Part shown: positions 13,901 to 30,890 of the stretch, piece by piece
Layout: the number at the start of each line of letters is the position of its first letter
Position numbering within the stretch: position 1 is the stretch's first letter
Assembly (NCBI GenBank): GCA_964036275.1
Contig: OZ038433.1
Location: 33,513,336 to 33,577,335, forward strand
Length of the DNA stretch: 64,000 nucleotides
Direction of reading: 5' to 3'
Origin: Litoditis marina
Lineage: Eukaryota > Nematoda > Chromadorea > Rhabditida > Rhabditidae
Notes under the pieces: model-generated
What the model saw: only the letters and a program-made list of their open reading frames with translations
Told to the model about the DNA's origin: nothing
The model's database searches: none
Made by a program: the position numbers and the translations under genes

Positions 13901-14226
13901 CAAAACAGCGAAGTCTGTGTTGTTAAAAATGATTTGTGTTGAAAATATCCCCTCCAAGTTTGTGTTTATTTGTTTGAACTCCACGATTTAACTGCGAGTT
14001 AGGTGTGGATTAAAACAAAACTTTTATACATCAAAACAGCTTCGTACTTCTGTACTTTTGGGTTATCAAGAGGAGGTTTGAGGAGGGATGAAAAACGAGA
14101 AAAACGATAAACTACAAAATCAGTGTTAAGTTCACAAAATGAATTAGCAAACACCTACTTGAAACCTTTGGCCAATCCATCGAATATAGCATCCAGCCTT
14201 TTTGGAGGACCTCCCGTAGGCGCCAT
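4946..14226 (-). CDS. RIPOR/FAM65-like Rho-interacting protein, complete 20-exon gene
   Basis: Exons (5'->3', - strand): 14226-14159, 13859-13769, 13437-13332, 12225-12100, 11796-11715, 11471-11384, 10942-10797, 10536-10414, 10248-10158, 9993-9851, 9553-9379, 8775-8663, 8416-8296, 7998-7816, 7540-7399, 6894-6730, 6486-6355, 6080-5910, 5493-5369, 5092-4946. All phases agree: 2538 nt, 845 residues. The N-terminus [16 protein letters not shown] resembles the vertebrate RIPOR start, followed by a charged coiled-coil stretch. A C2-like domain follows, with [14 protein letters not shown] and [16 protein letters not shown] matching RIPOR signatures. The middle is Ser/Pro-rich and probably disordered. 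The last ~400 residues are helical repeats (e.g. [28 protein letters not shown]), resembling the RIPOR C-terminal ARM-like region. Vertebrate RIPORs bind Rho GTPases and affect cell polarity; that role here is inference. It is shorter than vertebrate forms (from memory about 1,000-1,200 residues). Confidence 0.9.
5526..5660 (+). mobile_element. tRNA-derived SINE-like fragment in a RIPOR intron
   Basis: Shares a head (ACGGAAA, GGTACTGTATATCTCAC) and a tRNA-like module with the - strand copy at 37886-38048. The module TTATGTGCTCTAAGAGCGCAGTG (A-box-like) runs directly into GGTTCGATTCTGGG (B-box-like). The roughly 35 bases that separate the boxes in the other copy are missing here. It lies between RIPOR exons 6080-5910 and 5493-5369. 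Confidence 0.6.
9025..9342. repeat. Near-perfect 159-bp tandem duplication in a RIPOR intron
   Basis: Two adjacent copies (9025-9183 and 9184-9342) differ at only a few bases (e.g. GAACCGCATT vs GAACAGCATT). The array lies just before the donor of RIPOR exon 9553-9379 in + coordinates. It is either a recent duplication or an assembly artefact. Confidence 0.95.
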
Positions 14227-14255
14227 TGCAATCGTAGCCGCGAGACTCTGTAAAA
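14227..14255 (-). other. Acceptor 21 nt upstream of the RIPOR-like ATG (possible SL trans-splice site)
   Basis: Reading the - strand, TTTTACAG ends at 14248, and 21 in-frame codon-clean bases precede the ATG at 14226. A strong acceptor just upstream of a start, with no obvious adjacent exon, fits spliced-leader trans-splicing in nematodes. It could equally be a cis acceptor joining upstream exons; the frame stays open through it (SLAATIA before the Met). Confidence 0.5.
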
Positions 14256-14975
14256 CAATCAATAAACATACTTTACATGAGCTTGACTCAAAAGTCAAAA
14301 GTCGAGTGGTCTTGAAAGCCGCTAGCACAGTTATCGAACAGAAAACATTTGACAGCTCGGAAAAGACCCCTATAGGCTCTCACATAAGTTTTTAGCAATG
14401 GATGGTGTTGTCGATTATACGAACAGAATAAGGCATGAGAAAATGTTAAGACTTCTGAGACTAGATTTACACTAATAAAGTTTTCTATAGAATACCCCAG
14501 TCACGACGACAAGTGGTGACTTCGCAGCTGGAGACTGAGCCAGCGGTCTGTCAATTGCTAACACGACATAATGACCGCTATTCATCTTAATATCATTAAC
14601 AAGATTTAGGGTCGTTCGAGTGTGATATAGGCAAAAGAAGTGCAGTCGCCGTGGTGATTATTGCAGATGAGCAATGAATGTTATTCAATCCGAGTCAAGT
14701 GGTCACAAAAAGAGAAAACCCGTTATGAAGGGTTTTTCAACTTTTGATAGTGGAACATATTTTTCAGTCAACTAGGAGTGGATATAAAAATCAAGTGATA
14801 TGTAAGACGTGAGGAAACATCACAATTCGGCACTTTATCGTTCGATATTTTTGAATTATAATGTATCTAAAAAGTTTTACGTCACAATATTGAGGTAGAA
14901 GTATAGTCTTAATCATCTCATTCAGTTAAATTTCAATGTATGGAATAATCTGAATGAAGAAATTGCTTAAATTTA

Positions 14976-15243
14976 AATCGCGCGCAGCGCGAAGCGCTGT
15001 GCGAGATTTGTCTTTGGTCTGGCTAATGCGCGCTTCCGTTTTTTTAGTTTCTCCTCAAAAAGGCTGAAATTCGCAAAACAAAGTTTTTATTGATGTACTT
15101 GTTTTCTATAGCTAATTCCCTAACCGTGTTTCAAATTTGAGCGAAATCGGTTAAGTTTGAGCCAAGTTATGACCTCATGCGCTTCATCAAGAGCGCCAAC
15201 TTCCGTCGTGTGTGGGTGGGTGTGTGGGTGGGTGGGTGGGTTG
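14976..15243. repeat. GCGCGCAGCGCGAAGCGCTG-type dispersed repeat plus (GGGT)n tract
   Basis: It begins with a GC-rich palindromic motif (GCGCGCAGCGCGAAGCGCT), and the same motif with related downstream sequence recurs at 52151-52355. The tail at 15208-15243 is a GGGTG/GTGTGGG simple repeat. No coding potential. Confidence 0.75.
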
Positions 15244-15564
15244 TGACAAGAAAAGTAAACCCAGTTCAATAGTTTCTACTCAACCGAATTCGTTGAAAAT
15301 TGTGGAAGACATGTGATACCTACTCAAACACTCGCGGAGCAAAAAAAATTCAAGAAAAAATTGTTTTACTCAAAGTTATAGACATTTTTCGGAACGTGTC
15401 TGCGTCTCTCCATTTAGCACGCTCTCTCACTCTCTCTGTCCGGTCGACAACTCAAACTGTATTGTAACTTAGAGTAACATTTACCGATTTGCTCGAAAAT
15501 TGAAATATGATGCCATCGTGACTTTTATTTGAGTATGAAGTATTCTATTCCTGACGTCCTTCAG

Positions 15565-16340
15565 GATTCTGGAGACCGGATGACGTCATTTTTGAAAAGT
15601 GCAAAGTTGACGTCACATATATTTTTAAACGATGGTAATATCTTAGAAAGGGTCAATTAACGGTGAAACTCAATCTGAGAGTGATTTATTCTGGGATTCT
15701 GGAGACCAGATGACGTCGATTTTGAAAAGTGCAAAGTTGACGTCACATATATTTTCAAACGATAGTAATATCTTAGAAAGGGTCAATCAACGGAGAAACT
15801 CAATCTAAAAGTGACGTATTCTGAGATTCTGGAGACCAGATGACATCATTTTTGAAAAGTGCAAAGTTGACGTCACATATATTTTTAAACGATGGTAATA
15901 TCTTAGAAAGGGTCAATTAACGGTGAAACTCAATCTGAGAGTTATGTATTCTGGGATTCTGGAGACCAGATGAAGTCGATTTTGAAAAGTGCAAAGTTGA
16001 CGTCACATATATTTTCAAATGCTGAAAATATCTTAAAAATGGTATATTAACGACAAAACTTTATGTAAATATGACTTATTCTGGAAATCAGAAGGCCAGA
16101 TGACGTCAACTCTCAAAAAATTGACGTGAAATATGTTTTCGAATGCTGAAAGCTTCTTAGAAATGGTCAATTTACGATGAAACTTCATTCAAACATGACG
16201 TATTCTGGGATTCTGAAGGGCAGAGGGCAGAAAGTAAGTTTTTAGAACTGCAATGTTGACGTCATATTTTTCTCAAATGATAGTAATACTCGGCAAGTGG
16301 TTCATTAAGAAAACAATTTTATCTGCACCGTACAGATCAA
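15565..16340. repeat. 130-bp tandem array with TGACGTCA motifs
   Basis: Unit starts marked by GATTCTGGAGACC occur at 15565, 15695, 15825 and 15955; decayed units start near 16085 and 16209. The first four are very similar, with decay toward the right. Most units hold one or two TGACGTC-type octamers (GATGACGTCATT, GTTGACGTCACA). Confidence 0.93.
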
Positions 16341-16382
16341 ACCACTTCTCTACATACCTACGGCATGTAAACAAAAAGAGAA

Positions 16383-17097
16383 AAATTCATGAAAAAGTGG
16401 GGGCCCAACGACTGTGAGATTTGTCTTCTGCTGTGCGCCCCTTAGACAACTACTCTCAAATGGAGCTGCTACTGCTACAAAAACCGAAAAATACTCATGT
16501 ATAACTGTTAATAACAAACATACAAAAGTCGTAAAATATTTTTTCAAACCTGTAAACTAGAATCTGTAAATAACCGAAAAATACTAATATACTCAAGTAT
16601 AACTGTTCATTACAAACATACAAAAGTCGTAAAATATTTTCTCAAACCTGTAAACTAGAATCTACAAATCACAGATGTTAACTCAACGTAGTCAATTATA
16701 GAGTTCCTGGTTTTGTGCACAATGGTTGGTGTTTTTGATCATTACTTCAATTCTAGGTGCTATAACGTTCGGCATATTATTCAACAGTTGTTCTCTCTTT
16801 CGCAGCTGTGACTTGTAGATTCTAGTTTACAGGTTTGAGAAAATATTTTACGACTTTTGTATGTTTGTAATGAACAGTTATACTTGAGTATATTAGTATT
16901 TTTCGGTTATTTACAGATTCTAGTTTACAGGTTTGAAAAAATATTTTACGACTTTTGTATGTTTGTTATTAACAGTTATACATGAGTATTTTTCGGTTTT
17001 TGTAGCAGTAGCAGCTCCATTTGAGAGTAGTTGTCTAAGGGGCGCACAGCAGAAGACAAATCTCACAGTCGTTGGGCCCCCACTTTTTCATGAATTT
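16383..17097. mobile_element. Foldback element: ~290-bp arms around a 130-bp loop
   Basis: Left arm about 16383-16674, right arm about 16805-17097, almost perfectly complementary. Each arm contains an internal direct repeat (TAAACTAGAATCT/GTAAAATATTTT block twice). The outer ends read AAATTCATGAAAAAGTGGGGG. Such long hairpins fit a non-autonomous foldback/MITE element. No clear target-site duplication was found. Mirror-image ORFs on the two strands come from the palindrome and are not genes. Confidence 0.9.
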
Positions 17098-20000
17098 GTG
17101 TTGACGTTTGTGTGGAAAATAAGAGATTACTGTAATTTCTCACACGGCGACGGGAGAGATTCATCACAGAGTGAAAAGTTCCGTCTCGCACAAAAACAGC
17201 GTGTTGGCGACCATGAGTTATAAGGAAAACACAAAAGAGCAATAGAATTGTTAAATGACGCGTGTCTTGTTACGGCTGACAGACAGAATAGAAGGTCGTA
17301 CCATATCACGGAATTATATTCACACAAACCTTGTAGTACAACTTGTATACATTACATATAAGTGTTAGACAGTTTTATATGAGACTTCAAAAATGGAAAT
17401 GCGTATAAGATAGTTATGTACTGATGATCAAACACAAGAATCAGCCTACACGATGCACAAAACCCTTTCAAAAGGTCAATGAGAAATATTACAGAGGTTG
17501 GTGAGAAAATCACATCGAGAATGAAACAACGGTAGGAGTTTCTTCTTTTGATGCCTTTTTAAGAACCATTCAACAAGAAATGTAAAAACCTCTCGTGAAT
17601 AACCGTTTTTCGATTCGATTTCGTGTTTCAAAAACGATGAGTGAATAGAAGATTGTGGAACAGTTTGGAAGAAAAGGTAAAGTTGAATAGAAGATGGTTC
17701 AACCCTTAGATGTGTTCACCGTATCTGTGAACAAAAAGATTCTCACTGACAGAATGAAGTAAATGCAAAAGTACGAAAAAGGAAAAGAATCTCAGCAAAT
17801 GTGCAATATACCGCTTTTTAGATACACGTTTCACGTTACTAGTAACTAATTGTTGAACTTGGTTAGATCAATTGCCTTGCAAACGTAGAAGTAGACACGA
17901 TAACTGGTCTGGTCGATGGAGACAAGTCACGAATTTACTACCAGCCGTTTACAGGGCAATGAGCGTCTAAAGTGTTCTGTTTAGCCGCGATCATCTTTTC
18001 TGCGGTCAGATCAAAGCTGGTTCTTGGATAAACTGTGCAGGATACAACTTCTAAGCCTCAGTTTTAGGATACAACTAACAGTTTCCAATGTTGAATTCAA
18101 CATTTTACACTAAATAATGTAATCTGTGGTTAAAGTAAGCTGATTAACTTCATCACAGTTCGCAGACTCACAATATACTAAAGCATATTAGAACATTTGC
18201 AAGTATTGGAATGAGCAAGCTTCTTAAACTCAATCGCGTCTGAATTTTCTTGACAGTTTATTCGAGAAAAGGTTTGATGTGGGATGTGTTTCAGTAGAAT
18301 AATCAGAATAGCATTAGTGTGTGATTATGCTTTTCTTTCAAAAAGTAATACACGATTGAAATAGTTGCCTTAAAAGATTATGATTAATGTTATATCAGAT
18401 AATGAACTAGTGTTTATTGAAAGATGGGCAATGCGGAAAGAATCAAGAGTGTCTGATGGTTCTTCTTCAGCAAAAGACGCTGCTTTCCGTTCGGGAAAAA
18501 GAATCCGGTCCGGAAGAGGCGGCGAATAAGAACACACTGACTGGACAATGCAAAACATCACGGCCAGACCGTTACATAAACAAGTGCGCTGGTGGTTCCG
18601 AAGTCTACTGTTTTAGATATGAATCAAAATAAGCCCAGCTTGCCATAGTCTCAAAAATTGAATTCTTTAAACCATAACTATAACCGTATCCGTATTCAAA
18701 TAGCAAAACCAAATTGAATTTGTAAAAACTAACACGCGAGAGAGCTAGTTCGAATAGACGGCAGTACTAAAAAGTAAAGAACACAAGTAAATGAAGCTAT
18801 TCGTGGTAGAGATAGATATTCAGCTGTGAAAATCGCCTTGTCAAGCAGGGAATTTTAGTATGATTGTTGGTTGAGAGGAAAGTTGATGAATGCTCACCGA
18901 GAAACCTGTCGCAAATGAGAAGAATTTATCCTCCACTGTCAAGGTTAGTAATCGAAAAATTGACAGTAATTGTGAGTTCGACAAATTTGGGCATCTTTCT
19001 GAGTCATTCGATTGAATCCCAAACGTAAGAAATATTGCAACAAAGACAGAAAACTCGACGTTATCGCGTCTGAATGAAAGAAAAAATCGGTTACAAACGA
19101 GCCGCCGGTATGGAACTATAACGATTGGAGCGCCAAACCAGTAGTTGTTTCGACGCCTAATTGAAAGAAGAACATGAAACAGCTACGAGCGACAGAGGGG
19201 CAAACCAGTCTGGCAATGACATTATACCGCAGGGCATGCTTAACTATAACAAAAGAGAATACTGATTGCATAACCTGTTCGACACCCTCACGCAGAAGAG
19301 AAAGAAGTTTCGGATAGTTTATATAAAAGCTCTACCGTCTTTCTAAGATTTACTATAGTCACACCAGAAGTCACTGAGTTTTGTGAAAAGTAAACAGCAA
19401 TGAAATGATATTTGTGGAAGAAAGTCTAGTGGTCAGAGTTATACAGGATTCCCAAACTGTGAGCTAAGCTGGTCTACATGAGTTGAAAGTTCCACCACGC
19501 AAAAATCTGCGATTGAAAGAAAAATACTGTGAAATTCAGTTAACAGAAAAACGGATATTCGAATGAATTAACACAACCGAATATTAGCATGTGCTTGAGC
19601 AAGTGTTCTCTTTCGGCTCCTTCTTTGTAGACACTTGGGAGACCGCGCGTTTGCTTTGAGCGTAATTCGAGCTGCTAATGACTTGGGCGCACGTTTTTCC
19701 AAGTCGCCTTTTTCTTTATTGAAAATCGAGTGCAGCTGTGAATTGCATACAAAAACATTTCTAACAAAAACAAACTTCTGATCCACAGAAAGGGGAATTT
19801 TATGGAGTTTGGTAAGTGTTCAGTTATATCGAATGAATCAATAACAGCTCATTGCGAAAAGTTTTCAAAAGGTTGGCTCAGAAATTCGACTAAAATCACA
19901 CGAATAGTAGATGAGCTGGTTTTTGTTCACTAAGTACTACAGAACTCCCATTAATTTTTATAAACAACACAATCGGCAAAACTTGAGAACAAAACCGAAC

Positions 20001-21153
20001 AGTGTGCAATCGTTATTATTTTCTGCTTCATAGAGAGTTCAAATGACGATTGTAAGTGTTTTAAAACAACCACATAGACTAGAATATGCATGTGAACTGC
20101 GCAGGTGTTTTGAGCGTGGATCGATAACCATCAAAACAAATAGCGGTTCAGGAGGAGACAATAGGCATGGTCATTAGCATAGGTTGGCATGGAGAGAGAG
20201 AGAGAGAGGGTGGGGGTTAGAAAGGACGCCGTCATTAGAGGACATCCGCCGGCAGATGGTTTACCTGTTTCAAATATGGGCACAAGAAAATACAAAGGTC
20301 AAAGAACGATATGTTGGAAGTTGGCTTGGTACACACACGGCTCGGCTGTTTGAGCGACACGTCGTGAAAATGTAACATTTTGATGAACATAAGAAGTAAA
20401 CGTTCCGTATGAAAGAGGGGACTTAATTCCACACAAACAAATCACGTGACTTCAACTTTGCAACTTTATTCGAGAAAAACCCTGTTTAGTTTATATTTAC
20501 TGACCGAAGATAGCATTGGAATCTGTTACTCCTAGTAGAGCTTTATAATTCAGGGAAAAACTAGTGTACACTACAATGGACAATAGGAACTGATTCGACA
20601 AATAGCAAACACGGCAGGAGCCATTGAAAAAGAGTGGCCGATATAATCATGAAACGAACGTACACAAACACATCAAATGTTGTGAAAGTATTAACAACTT
20701 TTGCCGTTTTTCTATATACCAGCATTTGGATATTGAGAAAATAGTAGGTAATAAAAATAAATCGCGGCGTGTACGTGTATGTTTAGGCTCTCTGATATTT
20801 TTACACGGGTTATAAGATATTCCATTCATTTATAAGAGTGATTATGATTTGTGCTTTGAGGTATATCTAGGTATAAGTAAATATCTAAGTTTAAGTGGAA
20901 ATTATAGTTTCCACAGTGTTCCTATTTTCAAACACAACGATACCGTTATTTCACACGCCCGGATAGTGTTGATATTTGATGTGATTCATTTGGATGTTAT
21001 GACAAATATTCAGCTGGGAAAAGGATGGCAGAATAAACATGAACGTGTTCCAGAAAATGCGTTCAGTAGTAAATATTATATGATTATAGAATCTGATCGC
21101 GTTGAGTGAAAAGTTTCGAAAAATTGTTCAAACTGATGCAACTCAGAGAGATA
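17098..21153. other. Gene-poor stretch
   Basis: AT-rich sequence with no convincing exons apart from the weak - strand candidate at 18370-18540. A short GA-rich tract sits near 20191-20210. Nothing else was recognised. Confidence 0.45.
18370..18540 (-). CDS. Weak candidate terminal exon, unidentified
   Basis: On the - strand, acceptors ending at 18541 (CCAG) or 18537 (TCAG) lead into an open frame containing SYSPPLPDRILFPERK and EEEPSDTLDSFRIAHL, ending in TAA at 18372-18370. With the 18537 acceptor it is phase-compatible with the exon ending at 22962. Its Ser/Pro/acidic composition looks coding-like, but no homology was recognised and both acceptors are weak. It could be chance. Confidence 0.2.
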   Translation of the reverse strand, partial: SVCSYSPPLPDRILFPERKAASFAEEEPSDTLDSFRIAHLSINTSSLSDITLIIIF

Positions 21154-21181
21154 GGGGGGGGGGGGGGGGGGGGGGGGGGGG
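21154..21181 (+). repeat. 28-nt poly-G tract
   Basis: Uninterrupted run of about 28 G on the + strand directly abutting the 21182-21530 array. G-tracts of this length can form quadruplexes and are replication-unstable. Confidence 0.95.
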
Positions 21182-21530
21182 ATATATGGGAAAATATTTG
21201 GAAACTATTGGTATTTTTTATGGGATATATGGGAAAATATTTGGAAACTATTGGTATTTTTTTATTTTTTATGGGATATATGGGAAAATATTTGGAAACT
21301 ATTGGTATTTTTTTATCAGTTCGGTCTTCTTTACAAGTTCAAGCTAGCTCGAAGAAATATATGAAAAGTTTTATGGGATATATGGGAAAATATTTGGAAA
21401 CTATTGGTATTTTTTTATTTTTTATGGGATATATGGGAAAATATTTGGAAACTATTGGTATTTTTTTATCAGTTCGGTCTTCTTTACAAGTTCAAGCTAG
21501 CTCGAAGAAATATATGAAAAGTTTCGAGAT
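21182..21530. repeat. Tandem array of GATATATGGGAAAATATTTGG units
   Basis: Five copies of a roughly 40-50 bp unit (GATATATGGG...ACTATTGGTATTTTTT). They are organised in larger blocks, two of which end in the same TCAGTTCGGTCTTC...ATATGAAAAGTTT segment (21317-21376 and 21465-21524). The 142-codon ORF across it (21106-21534) is a by-product of the repeats. Confidence 0.92.
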
Positions 21531-21534
21531 GTAA

Positions 21535-22961
21535 ATTCAAAAGTGAGAACTGTTGAAATTAGAATACCATGGCAGAGCATGGTATCACAGGCAGTTCAAT
21601 GAAAGTGTAATATAGTACGGACATAATCCACGCGGCATGTAGAAATCTTGAGAGGGCGCAGAATAATTCATATATTCAGAGCAAACATATGGGCAAGGTG
21701 TTGACTAAGTGCGGAAAGGGCTGTGCGCGTTCTTTCGGGGAGAATTCGCTACTATTGCACTTGGAGAGGGAATTGGAACTTGAGACAGATGCTCGGTTTT
21801 CCAGTAACTTCGGTTATGTGTTTCGTACTACCAGTGTCTGTACATAAAGACTGTGACATGTATGATGCTCACCGCCTCGTAACGAAGCGACTTGAATGAA
21901 AGATGATTAAGAACATGTGGTAATATCGTGGTAAGAGAGAGAAAGCAAATAAGAAATGTCACGTGAAAACAGGTGAGTTTCACTGCTCGATGTAATGATA
22001 ATCTGACTGTAAATTACTTGAGATCGTCCGCGGTTCTGCAGAGTGCCGTATTCCCCGTTTACGAAAATGGATCGTCTCTGTTGAAAATGGCGAGTCTGGC
22101 GCGGTTCCAAGGTTGCAAACCTTCTGAAAAAGTATATTTTTTAATTGACGTGGAATCGTCTTATTTCTTCCATTATTCATTGAGAATGTATATTTTAATG
22201 TAAAAGTCATATCATCTCCCCAGCTTTCAAAAAGCAGACTGTCATTACTATCACAATTCAGAGTGATGGTGTGAAGTAGATTCGTCACGATCGCATGCAT
22301 ACGGCAATTATTGCGGTTCGCAAATACAAAAACCAAGGTTGTGACCTCATACGTTCCACTGAATCACTTGACCAGAAACGGTTCTACAGAAAAATAAAAT
22401 TTAACGCCTCATTGGGGTTCTTTATCAAGTGGTTGTTGTTCGCAAATGAAAATGAGTCATAAGCAATGTATCACATCACATTAGCCCGAGATCGTAAATT
22501 AGTTACGGAGCCACGCAATTTAGACATATCTACTATTTTTAGAGTATTTTTCGGACTGATTTGTATGTCTGTTTGAGCAACAAGCTCAATAGTCACTGGA
22601 AAATCGACTAGATAATATTGATGCATTTGGTATTAGACTATACAAGAGGAATACGATTGTTCGTTTTAATAGTGCAATTATATCGTTCAGCTCTGACTAG
22701 CATTTACCAGCTCATGGTTGTTCGCGGGTGAATCAGAGTCATGTACAACATCCTTCAGCTCCAATTTTTATTTCTTCATTAAATTTTATGCCAAACCTGT
22801 ATACACTGATATACACTCACAGTACATCGACAACTCGCATACGAACGGGCTAAAGGCTCAAATTCATAGAAGTTTCTCCAAACACTATCCTGAACTCGTC
22901 TCCCGTAGGTATCTATGTGCACGTTGAACAAACTATAACTGCCTTTATTAGAGTAGTTTAC
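21535..22961. other. Intergenic stretch
   Basis: No supportable exon, repeat or RNA gene was seen. Short ORFs here lack splice context and recognisable motifs. Confidence 0.4.
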
Positions 22962-27173
<4,212 letters not shown>

Positions 27174-28323
27174 CTGAAAAGAACTATACTGCTCTAGAAA
27201 AGACACGAAAAACAGTGTTATTGCAGAAGCAACAAATAAAAAGTGTTGTTTCTCGCATTTATTCGAACTGACGCATGTAACTCACCAAAATTCAAGAAAA
27301 AGGTGTACACAACCACGTCTTTCATTCTAAATTAGTTACTAAATGGACTAGTATTCCAAGTTCGTGGTGTAGAGTGATGTTATGTTGTGTTTTTCAAACG
27401 TAACGAGTATAACAAAATAGAGTCTAAATGTAGAGACAAACAGTCTCTTGAATACTCGCTTACTGCTCTGCACACATATTTCTTATGTAATCAAAAGATT
27501 CGCCGAAAATATTGACGCTTGTCGAGAAGGTCATATTTGTATGCGTCTAGAGTTTGCTTGCATGATAACAGGTGTAAACGAGTCATAAGAGTGGAACATC
27601 GCCTAGTGTTGTTCAGAGGTAAGACAAGTGGTTCAATACAACAAACGTCTCTGAGGTTGTGCAGAACTGAAATATGTTATGTTACACTCCAATTTACCTG
27701 AGGGGATGAAATAATTAAACTACTGGACAAGCTGGTCAATGGCAGGATGAGAGAAGTGTTCGAAACAATACTCTGATGAAAAGGAAGAAAGAATATACTT
27801 TCAAAGTTATAAACAAACAGTCAGGCTAGTCAAAAATTCTTGTCCAGTGACGTCCGTTGAAAAAAAGATTGTACGAAATACTGTTGTTAAGAGAGTGAGA
27901 AATGTCCATTGCTAGAAACGAGCAAGTGCTCTTAAATAAACTTTGTTGGTAGTGGTAGGAAGTGGGAAATAGCCACGAGTTGTATGGGTAATTACCGGCC
28001 CCATCAGTGGAGGGAACGGTCATAATCACACTAGTGTCACAATGGGAAATGTTCCCAATAGCATGGGATCGCGCGGTAAATATGCACATGTTGATGGCAT
28101 TCGTTGGGACTAGGACATCCTAGCAAACTATTGTATACAATACTAATAGTTGACGGAAATTCCACGTGAAAAGGAATACACTATTGAAAAAGCACATCCT
28201 ACTTTACCGTTTCGAATCGTAACTGTAGGAAAAACCAACATTTCACACATTCACATAACGTTCACGTGCGTTAAAACAGATAATAACGGGTAGTCATATT
28301 TTTCCGAAGTCTGTAAAATATAC

Positions 28324-28422
28324 CTGCCCAGCCAAGGGCACGTAATGCGCTGGCAGCAATTTTAGACGAGTTTTTCTATTAGGGGCGCAAATTCGTAGAC
28401 CTGTCCATTTCCATGTTACCTT
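28324..28422 (-). CDS. Possible additional upstream exon, unidentified
   Basis: On the - strand AAAGTCAG at 28423 opens a 99-nt frame (33 codons) ending at a GTATAT donor after 28324. It contains KVTWKWTGLRICAPNRK and LPAHYVPLAGQ. It is coding-like in composition, phase 0 in and out. It does not join exon 27173 in the frame I prefer, so either another exon intervenes or it belongs to another transcript. Confidence 0.3.
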
Positions 28423-30598
28423 CTGACTTTTCGTCTTTCAAACATTGAAAACAAGTTGTTTTACGAACTTCAACTTTTTTCATGTAAACAAGCAATGAGT
28501 ATGTGATTCAACGTTGGTTAACTACCTCTAGTTTCCTACACCTACAGACAACAACATCGTGATTTCATGAAATTACATAAGAGAGGTTGGTTACAATTCC
28601 TGAGAGCCCATGTAGTTTGAAGTTTTCCCATGTTTCCATCCTCCTTGAGAGATGTTCCAGAAATCAGAGTAAGTTACCTGGTCTAATACTCTAACTTTCA
28701 GATACAACTGACTCTACACTAACTGAATTCAGTGTGACGAGTGTGTCAGAGCAATGATTAGCGTAAAAACTGTAAATGAGAATATCCAAAGGTGATAGCA
28801 ACTGGGTTCAAATTACAATCAAGCCGGAGCGATGCTAATTTAAAACAAATATACACCACTTTCTACGCTAATGTATGTAAAATAAAAAAAAGATAAGAGG
28901 AATAGCGACAAAGAGGTCAACCGCGGTGGCGAGTCATAAAGCAATATGCGTGGGAGTTCTAACGGAAATTATACCTCTGTAAATTGTCAGGGGTCACCGC
29001 CCGCGAGAAAAAAGTCAACCGGAAAAAGAGAGCAGTAAATGTTTATTTTGCACAGAAGGGTGAAATTAATAGCCTTAAGGAGTTCACGGAATATTTATAG
29101 ACTTTTTGGCTTTTTTTTTCAATTTACCTGAGCTTTCTAAATGAATTGTGAGAGAACACGTGTATTTCGTTTCAACTACACATCTAACAGTTTGTGATGT
29201 TCAAACAGGAACAGGAACTAGACAAAAATAAACACCTTGGATGAAACACATGACTGAGGAGTAAATGATTATGTGAAGTTTGCGAGTAAGTATATCTAGT
29301 TTAAAAGGTGTTCTCAACTCATCGAAATGTCAGAGAATCATAAATTACTAGGAATTTGTCACCTGCCAGTCACATGCAAGTCGTTTTATAGAAGAAAAGG
29401 TAAATTACAGACATTGCACCTTCATAAAAATATGTCTTACCGAGAAAGATAACTCGCACCGCAATTTCTTCTCTCAAAAGTATCAGTATCTCAGCAAAGT
29501 GGAGAATGGCAACGCAGAAAGGTTGGTGGGGGACTTTCGTTCAAATTGTGAGTAAGTGAGTATGAAATTGTTCAAAAAATAAACGGATGGCAAATAACAT
29601 TAGTACACCTAATAACATTGACTTTTAATCTGAATCAATTAGGCTAATTCCATAACTATGGCAACAAATGTATGCAAACGACAACTATTACCAAGTCATT
29701 GTTGTGAAAAGACGCGCAAAAAGGGTATGTGAAGGTCATTTAGAGTGTGGGAATGGTCAATGCGCACGTATGGGAGGGAGAGATAAGGAGCGGGTAATAT
29801 GTGGCGGGCGGTCTCCTCTCGAGTACCCTCTTCCCGTTTACGGTCAAGGAGACCTCGTCTGAACCAACGCGATCAGGCATATTCCAAAATCTTCAAAGTT
29901 GTAGTAATCATCATGCTGATATGGACTTTGGCCTCGTGCAAGTGATATTTATAGGCTGTTTTTCAGAATTTTAGCTCGTTTTTCTACGTACCGTCGAACT
30001 TATTTTCTTACAAGAAGTATCACTATCGTACAAAAAATCTCACTTTCTCATAAAAAATCTTAGAATCTGAGAAACAAAATGGTACAATCTGACAAAAATG
30101 TTCTTGTGACAAAAGTTGAGTTGTGGAAATCGGGACTCGACAAAATTTAGATTCTCATCCTAGGCAAAATTCTAGAGAGGAATGGGAGAGTAAGATTATA
30201 AACAAAATGTCAAAGTCAGTTGTAAATTACGAGATGACGTTTCTGTCAGATTCTCAGAATGTTTCCCAGATTCTAATTTATTTTAGTCAGAAAGTGAATT
30301 TTTTTTGTAAGAAAGTAAGAATAAATTCGTGAGGAGATGTTGTTTCATCGAACGCTCTAGTAATTAGTTTCTTCATTGTAGAAAAAATAATCTCTTTCAT
30401 TAACTGCAAAAAAAATAACTGCAAAAACATAACTGAAATTAGGCATGACACTAATTAAATAATTGTAACAGTTAGGTCAGAGAACTGAAAAGTGTATTTA
30501 TAATCGCAGTGACACAATCGATGATGATGGCGCACAAAGATTCGGACTCGCTGAAGGTAAATGCGAAATATTGATGGATGTAACACCGGAAAATTTTA

Positions 30599-30890
30599 CT
30601 TCGAGATCATGTGTTGGAAAACCCTCAAAAACATTCATTTTGAGTTTTTCTAGTAAATCAAAACTATGAATTAAGTACGATTATATAAATATTGCTTCGA
30701 GATCATGTGTTGGAAAACCCTCAAAAACATTCATTTTGAGTTTTTCTAGTAAATCGAAACTATGAATTAAGTACGATTATATAAGTATTGCTTCGAGATA
30801 ATGTGTTGGAAAACCCTCAAAAACATTCATTTTGAGTTTTTCTAGTAAATCGAAACTATGAATTAAGTACGATTATATAAATATTGCTTG
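30599..30890. repeat. Three ~96-bp tandem repeats
   Basis: Units begin TCGAGATMATGTGTTGGAAA at 30601, 30697 and 30793 and are nearly identical, so they are young. Confidence 0.95.

Noticed and set aside
16350..17223. Matching ORFs on opposite strands beginning with the same ~55 residues
   Set aside because: Mirror products of the foldback arms.
21106..21534. 142-codon + strand ORF with a repetitive protein
   Set aside because: It is wholly made by the poly-G tract and the tandem array; the frame stays open because of the repeat, not selection.
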